DNA from: Catellatospora paridis
Lineage (GTDB): Bacteria > Actinomycetota > Actinomycetes > Mycobacteriales > Micromonosporaceae
Assembly: GCF_009720365.1 (NCBI RefSeq)
Contig: NZ_ML769312.1
Span: 186,001-250,000 of the forward strand
Length of the DNA stretch: 64,000 nt
Reading direction: 5' to 3'
Part shown: one piece after another, positions 59,090-64,000 of the stretch
Numbering within the stretch: the stretch's first letter is position 1
Layout of the letters: the number at the start of each line of letters is the position of its first letter
Translations under genes and position numbers: made by a program
The notes under the pieces: generated by a model
The model's database searches: none
What the model saw: the letters and a program-made list of their open reading frames with translations, nothing else
Told to the model about the DNA's origin: nothing

Positions 59090-59812
59090 TCAGTCGTCGC
59101 CGAACGCTTCGCGCGGATCGAGTGCCTGGCCCTGCGCGTACTGCTCGCCGAATGCGACCGGGCCCAGCGCCTCGATCGCAGCCGTCCGCGCGGCGGCCAG
59201 GTCAGCCGCGTCATCGGGGTCAGGCACCTGCCCGAGCGCGGCGAACGCCGCATCCGCGACGCCGACCATGCGCGCCGCCCTCGCCTGATCACCCTCGGCC
59301 GAGGCGAGCGCGACGCCGGCCACGCAGACGTACGGCACGAAATCGGCCCAGCCCTGCTGGAACACGCGCTCACGACCTGCCTTGAACAGGCTTCGCGCCT
59401 TATCGAGATTGCCGAGCCCCAGTTCGCAGAACGCGAGGTTGTGATACTCCGAGTTGACGGTCTCGGGCCGGTCCAGCGCCTCGTTGAGCGCGATGCTCTC
59501 CCGGTACAGCTCCCTGGCCCTGGCCAGGTCACCCGACATCCGCGCCACGGCAGCCAGCACATGCCTGGGCCGCTCCTCCAGGGCGCGGTCGCCGGAGCGC
59601 AGCGCGACCGCGAGCGCCTCCTGGGCCCGGACCTCTCCGTCCGCCAGATCGCCGCCGCGGATGGCCACCCGGGCCAGGGCATACCTGGCCTCCACCTCAC
59701 CGGCCAGATCCCCGACCGCCTGCGCCCGGTCGATCTCGGCCCGACTCATCCGCACCACGGCATCGGTCTCACCGCGCCGGAAGGCCGCGCGCACCTCGTC
59801 GCTGAAGCTCAT
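59090..59812 (-). CDS. tetratricopeptide-repeat protein
   Basis: This 240-residue soluble protein has four or five helical pairs of TPR type (AEIDRAQAVGDLAGEVEARYALARVAIRGGD, LARARELYRESIALNEALDRPET, EYHNLAFCELGLGNLDKARSLF). This kind of short TPR protein is common in actinobacteria and resembles the tail of LAL or SARP regulators without the DNA-binding part. CGGA lies just before the ATG, a poor ribosome binding site. Function is unknown. Confidence 0.75.
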   Translation of the reverse strand: MSFSDEVRAAFRRGETDAVVRMSRAEIDRAQAVGDLAGEVEARYALARVAIRGGDLADGEVRAQEALAVALRSGDRALEERPRHVLAAVARMSGDLARARELYRESIALNEALDRPETVNSEYHNLAFCELGLGNLDKARSLFKAGRERVFQQGWADFVPYVCVAGVALASAEGDQARAARMVGVADAAFAALGQVPDPDDAADLAAARTAAIEALGPVAFGEQYAQGQALDPREAFGDD

Positions 59813-59950
59813 TCCGTTAGCCGTCCGCCATGTGTCACGGTGTCGATCCTATGGTGCCTGACGTGCCCAAACGGGGGTGTTATGGGGTCGGTGCAGGGCG
59901 CCCGCCCGCCGGTGGCGTTGCGACCTGGCAGGAGTGCCTTCACCTGAGGG

Positions 59951-61255
59951 TCAGCTCGGTCGGGTGGCCGACGGGTCGCTGACCCTGCCGATGAACAGCG
60001 GGATGCTGTCCTTGCCGCCGACGATGGCGAACGCGAAGGGCCGGTCGGCGATGAACCTCGCCTGCGTGGGCGGAGGGCCGCTGAGCGCCATGGCGATGCC
60101 CGTGACGGCGGCGGCCTCGGATCCCCACTCGTCCACGGTGATGTTCGCCTTGTGCACCGCGTCCGAGATGAACAGCCCGGCTGCGATGCCGCTGAAGTCG
60201 GCGTCGCTCTGGAAGGCGGCGGTGAGGCCGAGCTTGGCCAGCACCGCCGTGAGGTCGATCGCGGTGTCGAAGTCCCACTTGGGGATGGCGACTTCGACCT
60301 GCAGCTCGGTGAACGAGTCGCGCAACCGGGCCAGCACCTGGTGCGCCAGCGCGTCCTCCGGCTTTCCGCCGGGCGGCGGGAGCATCAGCCACATCGCGTA
60401 GGGGCCCTCGGCATAGGGGAGTTCTATCGCGGAGATGCCGGCGGTCTCGGCATACCGGATGCGCAGGCCGTCACGCATCGTCGGGGTGGAGACGACCGTG
60501 CCGTCGGCCTTGGTGAAGGCGGCGTCGGCGACGTCGAGGAAGTAGCTGCGCCAGTCCGCCTTGAAGTAGACGGTGTTGGCCAGCACCAGCTTCGTGCTCG
60601 GGTCGAGGTCGTCGAACACCTTCTTGATCCGGCCCGCGGTTTGGCGGTCCACCCACGCGTTGATCTGGCCGGCCGCGTCGCCGCCGAAGTCGACCGGGCG
60701 GACGCCCGCCGCGTACTGCTCGGCCAGCGTGCGCAGGAAGTCGGCCCCGATCGTGAAGCCCTGCTGCGGGAACAGGGCGTTGCCGATGCTCACCACCGGC
60801 GGGTTGCGCTTCGCGCTCCCGTCGCGCGGGCCGCCCTTGGGCTTCGGCGGGATGTCGACGGTGGCGAGCTGACCGCTGATGGCGTTGTACGCCTCGTCGC
60901 GTCCGCTCGCCGGGAAGCCGAAGACGGCGTCCAGTTCCTTCGCGGTCGTTCCGCCGGCACCGGCCCGCACCATCGAGAACGCGAGCGCGATGCTCAACGG
61001 CGAGGCGACGAAGTTCGCCCCGGGTTCGGCCGCCGCCTGGAGCACTCGGTGACCGAAGGCGGCCAGGCCGTCCACTGAGGTCGCGACCGGGGCGTCGGTC
61101 GGCGGTTCGACCCGGTCGACACCCCCCGCGGTGACCAGCTCCGGCCCGCCGTCCTCACCGGCACAGCCGACAAGCGGCACCGCGGCGGCCACGGCCAGCC
61201 CCAGCAGCAGCGCACGCCGCGTGGCGGTGGCAGCGTCGAGATGTCCTTGGTGCAT
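59951..61255 (-). CDS. lipoprotein serpin (serine protease inhibitor)
   Basis: This 434-residue protein has a lipobox LVGC (Cys31) after a basic and hydrophobic leader, so it should be tethered outside the membrane. A complete serpin fold follows (NFVASPLSIALAFSMVRAGAGG, VLANTVYFKADWRSYF, AIELPYAEGPYAMWLMLPP, DRPFAFAI). The reactive loop at about 376-398 begins EWGSEAAAVTG, a good match to the inhibitory hinge with small residues at P14-P9, then IAMALSGPPP. By count from the hinge Glu, P1 is Ser392 with Leu391 as P2, suggesting an elastase- or subtilisin-like target. GGAGG precedes the ATG. Confidence 0.9.
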   Translation of the reverse strand: MHQGHLDAATATRRALLLGLAVAAAVPLVGCAGEDGGPELVTAGGVDRVEPPTDAPVATSVDGLAAFGHRVLQAAAEPGANFVASPLSIALAFSMVRAGAGGTTAKELDAVFGFPASGRDEAYNAISGQLATVDIPPKPKGGPRDGSAKRNPPVVSIGNALFPQQGFTIGADFLRTLAEQYAAGVRPVDFGGDAAGQINAWVDRQTAGRIKKVFDDLDPSTKLVLANTVYFKADWRSYFLDVADAAFTKADGTVVSTPTMRDGLRIRYAETAGISAIELPYAEGPYAMWLMLPPPGGKPEDALAHQVLARLRDSFTELQVEVAIPKWDFDTAIDLTAVLAKLGLTAAFQSDADFSGIAAGLFISDAVHKANITVDEWGSEAAAVTGIAMALSGPPPTQARFIADRPFAFAIVGGKDSIPLFIGRVSDPSATRPS

Positions 61256-61372
61256 GGTCGCCTCCGCGGTCGGGGTCGTCGGTTCCTATGACGTCGATGT
61301 CGCCGAAGCCGGTTCCGTGCGCGCGCACCTCATCCGGCCGTCCTGGCACGGCCGCGCCGTGGACAGTCAACG

Positions 61373-61387
61373 GTTAAGTTTGTTAAC
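61373..61387. promoter_or_regulatory. inverted repeat GTTAAGTTTGTTAAC upstream of GH76
   Basis: GTTAA and TTAAC arms flank GTTTG, followed by TTCG. Similar GTTA/TAAC repeats are common before secreted glycosidase genes of actinobacteria and are thought to bind ROK- or LacI-type sugar regulators. It lies 82 bases before the GH76 start, within the divergent gap with the serpin gene. Confidence 0.5.
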
Positions 61388-61468
61388 TTCGATCCACAGA
61401 CATCGACAGATACCAACGGGAATCTGTTCGTACGTGCGGGAACTCGTGTGAACACCGAGGTGGATCCG

Positions 61469-63463
61469 ATGCGCAAGCTCACAGTCCTCATCACGGCACT
61501 GCTCGCCGGGGCGGCGGGCGCCGTGGTCGCGATCCCGGCGAGCGCCGCCCCGGCGGTGTGCGCGCTCCACTGCGACACCCGCGACCCGTCCCTGGCCCGC
61601 CAGGAGACCTTCCCGGTGCCCGAGGTCAACCTCAACGGGCGGCGACTGGTCCTGCACGTCTCCGACATCGACCGGATGGCCTGGGGCAGCATCGACAACG
61701 GTGTGCTGGGCGACTCCGTCTGGCTCGACCGCAGCTGGACCGACGGCTCCACCTGGGACGGTCTACTCGGGCGGGCGAGCATCCCGGCCACCTGGACCGG
61801 CACCCGCACCCTCATGTACAACGTCGCCGACCCGGCCGCCCACCGGCGCGGCATGGTCCGCGCCTGCGGCGACGCGGGCGGGGTCACCTGCACCGCCTGG
61901 GTGTACGTCAAGGTCTGCGATGCCGTCTGCGACGGCGTGGACGCGGCCACCGCCGTCGGCGACAGCCAGCCGGTGCCGGGGACCACCATCGGCAACCGCC
62001 GCATCGACCTGCATATCGACAGCCGCGGCCTGGCCTGGGCCACGCTGGGTTCGGGCGCGGCCGGTGACGAGGTGTGGCTGGACCGCTCGTGGGACGAGGG
62101 CGCGTCGTGGCCGGGCGGCTCGTCGCTGGGCCGGGTCAGCGTCCCGGCCGGGGCCTCCTCGGTGCGCACCACGATGGTCAACACGCGCGATCCGCGGTCG
62201 CTGCTCTACGGCGGGGCGGTGCGCGCCTGCGGCCGGGCCACCGGCGGAGCCGGCGGCAGCTGCACGGCCTGGGCCCGGCCCGCCCTCGACCGCCCGGCCG
62301 CCGCCGCGGACGCACTGGCCCACGCGTACCGCACCGACACCGCGTGGTGGCCGTCGAGCTGGTGGAACTCCGCGGTCGCGGTCACCGCGCTCGGGGACTG
62401 GTCGGCCCGCACCGGCCGCACCGACTACCGCTGGCTGATCGACCGGACGTACGAGCTGAACAAGGGCGTGATGCCGGCCGGGCAGAAGAGCACCGACGCG
62501 ATCGAGGGCAACTTCATCAGCCGCGCGATCGACGACACCGGCTGGTGGGCGCTGGCCTGGGTGCAGGCGTACGACGTCACTCGCGACACCAAGTACCTGA
62601 ACATGGCCGTGACCATCGCGAACTACATGCATTCGTACTGGGACGGCTCCTGTGGCGGCGGCATCTGGTGGAACCGGGAGCGCACGTACAAGAACGCGGT
62701 CACCATCGGGCTGTACATCCGGCTCACCGCCGCGCTGCACAACCGCCTCGCCGGCGACACGCTGTGGCTGGGCCGGGCGACCGCGGGCTGGAACTGGTTC
62801 GCCGCGAGCGGCATGATCAACTCTGCGGGGCTGGTCAACGATGGGATCACCGGCGGCTGCGCCAACAACGGGCAGACCGTGTGGACGTACAACCAGGGAC
62901 TGGCCATCGGCGGGGCGGTCGAGCTGTGGCGGGCCACCGGCAACGCGTCGCTGCTGGCCTCGGCGCGGCAGCTGGCCGACGCGGCGATGAACTCGACCGT
63001 GCTGACCCGCTCGGGGATCCTCACCGAGTCCTGCGACCCGGCCAACAGCTGCGACGACAACCAGAAGCAGTTCAAGGGCATCTTCATGCGGTATCTGATG
63101 GACCTGGCCGACGCCTCCGGGGTGGCCGCGTACCGGACCTACGCGCAGCGGCAGGCCGACGCGATCTGGCAGTCCGATCGCGACAGCCTCAACCGGATCG
63201 GATTGCGCTGGGCCGGTGGCACGCCGAACGCGCGTGACTGGCGCACCCAGGCCTCCGGTCTCGGCGCACTGCTGGCGGCCACGGCGGGTCCGTCGACCCC
63301 GCCGACTCCACCGCCGTCCGAGGCCGCCTGGGCGCCGAACGTGTCGTACGCGGCGGGGACGGTCGTGACGTACACCGGTGCGCGCTGGCAGTGCCGTCAG
63401 CCGCACCTGTCGCAGGTCGGCTGGGAGCCGCCGAACGTGGCGGCCCTCTGGCTGCGGCTGTGA
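61469..63463 (+). CDS. secreted GH76 alpha-1,6-mannanase-like enzyme with CBM5/12
   Basis: This 664-residue exported protein has a signal peptide to about residue 27 (PASAA). Two tandem repeats follow, about 31-149 and 150-269, each with GDSVWLDRSWTDG or GDEVWLDRSWDEG and RACG...CTAW. A GH76 catalytic domain spans about 275-610, with the catalytic Asp pair in RAIDDTGWW (355-356). A C-terminal CBM5/12 module lies at 620-664 (AWAPNVSYAAGTVVTYTGARWQC). GH76 enzymes cut alpha-1,6-mannan of fungal or mycobacterial walls; the CBM5/12 suggests chitin-rich fungal walls. ATG at 61469 follows GAGGTGGA; a GTG at 61448 is less likely. Confidence 0.88.
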   Translation: MRKLTVLITALLAGAAGAVVAIPASAAPAVCALHCDTRDPSLARQETFPVPEVNLNGRRLVLHVSDIDRMAWGSIDNGVLGDSVWLDRSWTDGSTWDGLLGRASIPATWTGTRTLMYNVADPAAHRRGMVRACGDAGGVTCTAWVYVKVCDAVCDGVDAATAVGDSQPVPGTTIGNRRIDLHIDSRGLAWATLGSGAAGDEVWLDRSWDEGASWPGGSSLGRVSVPAGASSVRTTMVNTRDPRSLLYGGAVRACGRATGGAGGSCTAWARPALDRPAAAADALAHAYRTDTAWWPSSWWNSAVAVTALGDWSARTGRTDYRWLIDRTYELNKGVMPAGQKSTDAIEGNFISRAIDDTGWWALAWVQAYDVTRDTKYLNMAVTIANYMHSYWDGSCGGGIWWNRERTYKNAVTIGLYIRLTAALHNRLAGDTLWLGRATAGWNWFAASGMINSAGLVNDGITGGCANNGQTVWTYNQGLAIGGAVELWRATGNASLLASARQLADAAMNSTVLTRSGILTESCDPANSCDDNQKQFKGIFMRYLMDLADASGVAAYRTYAQRQADAIWQSDRDSLNRIGLRWAGGTPNARDWRTQASGLGALLAATAGPSTPPTPPPSEAAWAPNVSYAAGTVVTYTGARWQCRQPHLSQVGWEPPNVAALWLRL

Positions 63464-63577
63464 GGATCGGAGGCGGCCGACACGGCGCGGCGAATGCACT
63501 ATGCGCCGATTAAGCCGATATGGTGTGGTCGTGGTGCTGAGCGAGCCCGCCCTAGGGCGGAGCCCATTCGCACTCCG

Positions 63578-63614
63578 CTGAGGGGACGGTCCTGAGGGGT
63601 GGCCGTCCCCTCAG
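63578..63614. terminator. 12-bp hairpin after GH76
   Basis: CTGAGGGGACGG (63578-63589) and CCGTCCCCTCAG (63603-63614) form a perfect stem with a 13-base loop, about 115 bases past the GH76 stop. Confidence 0.6.
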
Positions 63615-63649
63615 CCGTACCCGCCGCCTGATGACCTGGTCATAGCCGA

Positions 63650-63687
63650 CCGGGCCCGGCCGATCACCGTGGATCGGCCGGGCCCGG
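63650..63687. terminator. 16-bp hairpin after katG
   Basis: CCGGGCCCGGCCGATC (63650-63665) and GATCGGCCGGGCCCGG (63672-63687) form a perfect stem with loop ACCGTG, 12 bases past the katG stop at 63700. Confidence 0.7.
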
Positions 63688-63699
63688 CGGTGGGGCCGA

Positions 63700-64000
<301 letters not shown>

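Noticed and set aside
63464-63577. Small gene after GH76
   Set aside because: The open frame there is a continuation of another frame of GH76 with no start signal; the region holds only spacer and terminators.

Overview
The window reads as chromosome from a high-GC actinobacterium. Coding is dense, third positions are GC-rich, GTG starts are common, and many genes have a -10 hexamer 6-7 bases before the start codon, as expected for leaderless transcripts. The family mix (ricin-lectin glycosidases, a LAL regulator, DUF1996 proteins, a one-component Ser/Thr kinase, SecA2, KatG) would suit Micromonosporaceae or a relative; that placement is inference. I saw no rRNA, tRNA, CRISPR array, prophage or insertion sequence.

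Layout. 1-9.2 kb: edge fragment of a secreted LamG-like protein, an unknown anchored protein, a 933-aa LAL regulator divergent from an epoxide hydrolase, a Tat-exported multicopper oxidase and a polytopic membrane protein. 9.4-15 kb: an epimerase, a secreted metallophosphoesterase, and two divergent secreted GH43 enzymes with ricin domains, sharing a 633-bp control region with LacI-type operators. 15-21.7 kb: an MFS carrier divergent from an ArsR-type regulator, two GNAT acetyltransferases, an SDR lacking its catalytic Tyr/Lys, an NTF2-like protein and small unknowns. 21.8-28 kb: lipoprotein, NicO-type nickel/cobalt exporter, a second secreted phosphoesterase with a possible Pho box, a two-component pair and a DUF2306 protein. 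28-37.7 kb: SecA2, a VanY-like peptidase, a GNAT-like acyltransferase with a partner, a SitI3-like protein, a HEAT-repeat protein, an alpha/beta hydrolase and a membrane protein.

37.8-49 kb: a transmembrane Ser/Thr kinase whose outer domain is a ricin lectin, a YqeB-like protein, two DUF1996 paralogues around a membrane protein, a siderophore-interacting protein with an iron box next to an AraC regulator, a 50-residue membrane protein before a CorA transporter, an FMN reductase, a VOC protein and a methyltransferase. 49-54.4 kb: a stand-alone MASE1 membrane protein convergent with a PAS-GGDEF-EAL protein, then an amidohydrolase and a small protein. 54.4-64 kb: a cytoplasmic GH43, an unknown two-TM protein, a PadR-GyrI fusion with an operator on its -10 box, a DJ-1/PfpI protein, a TPR protein, a lipoprotein serpin, a secreted GH76 enzyme, and the 3' end of katG.

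How it fits together. Two themes recur. One is plant or fungal polysaccharide attack: three GH43, one GH76, ricin and CBM5/12 binding domains, and sugar-responsive operators. The other is envelope and stress physiology: KatG, the iron box, metal transport, quinone or flavin reductase, and DJ-1. Most genes are single or in pairs, and several convergent pairs are separated by long perfect hairpins that should end transcription on both strands.
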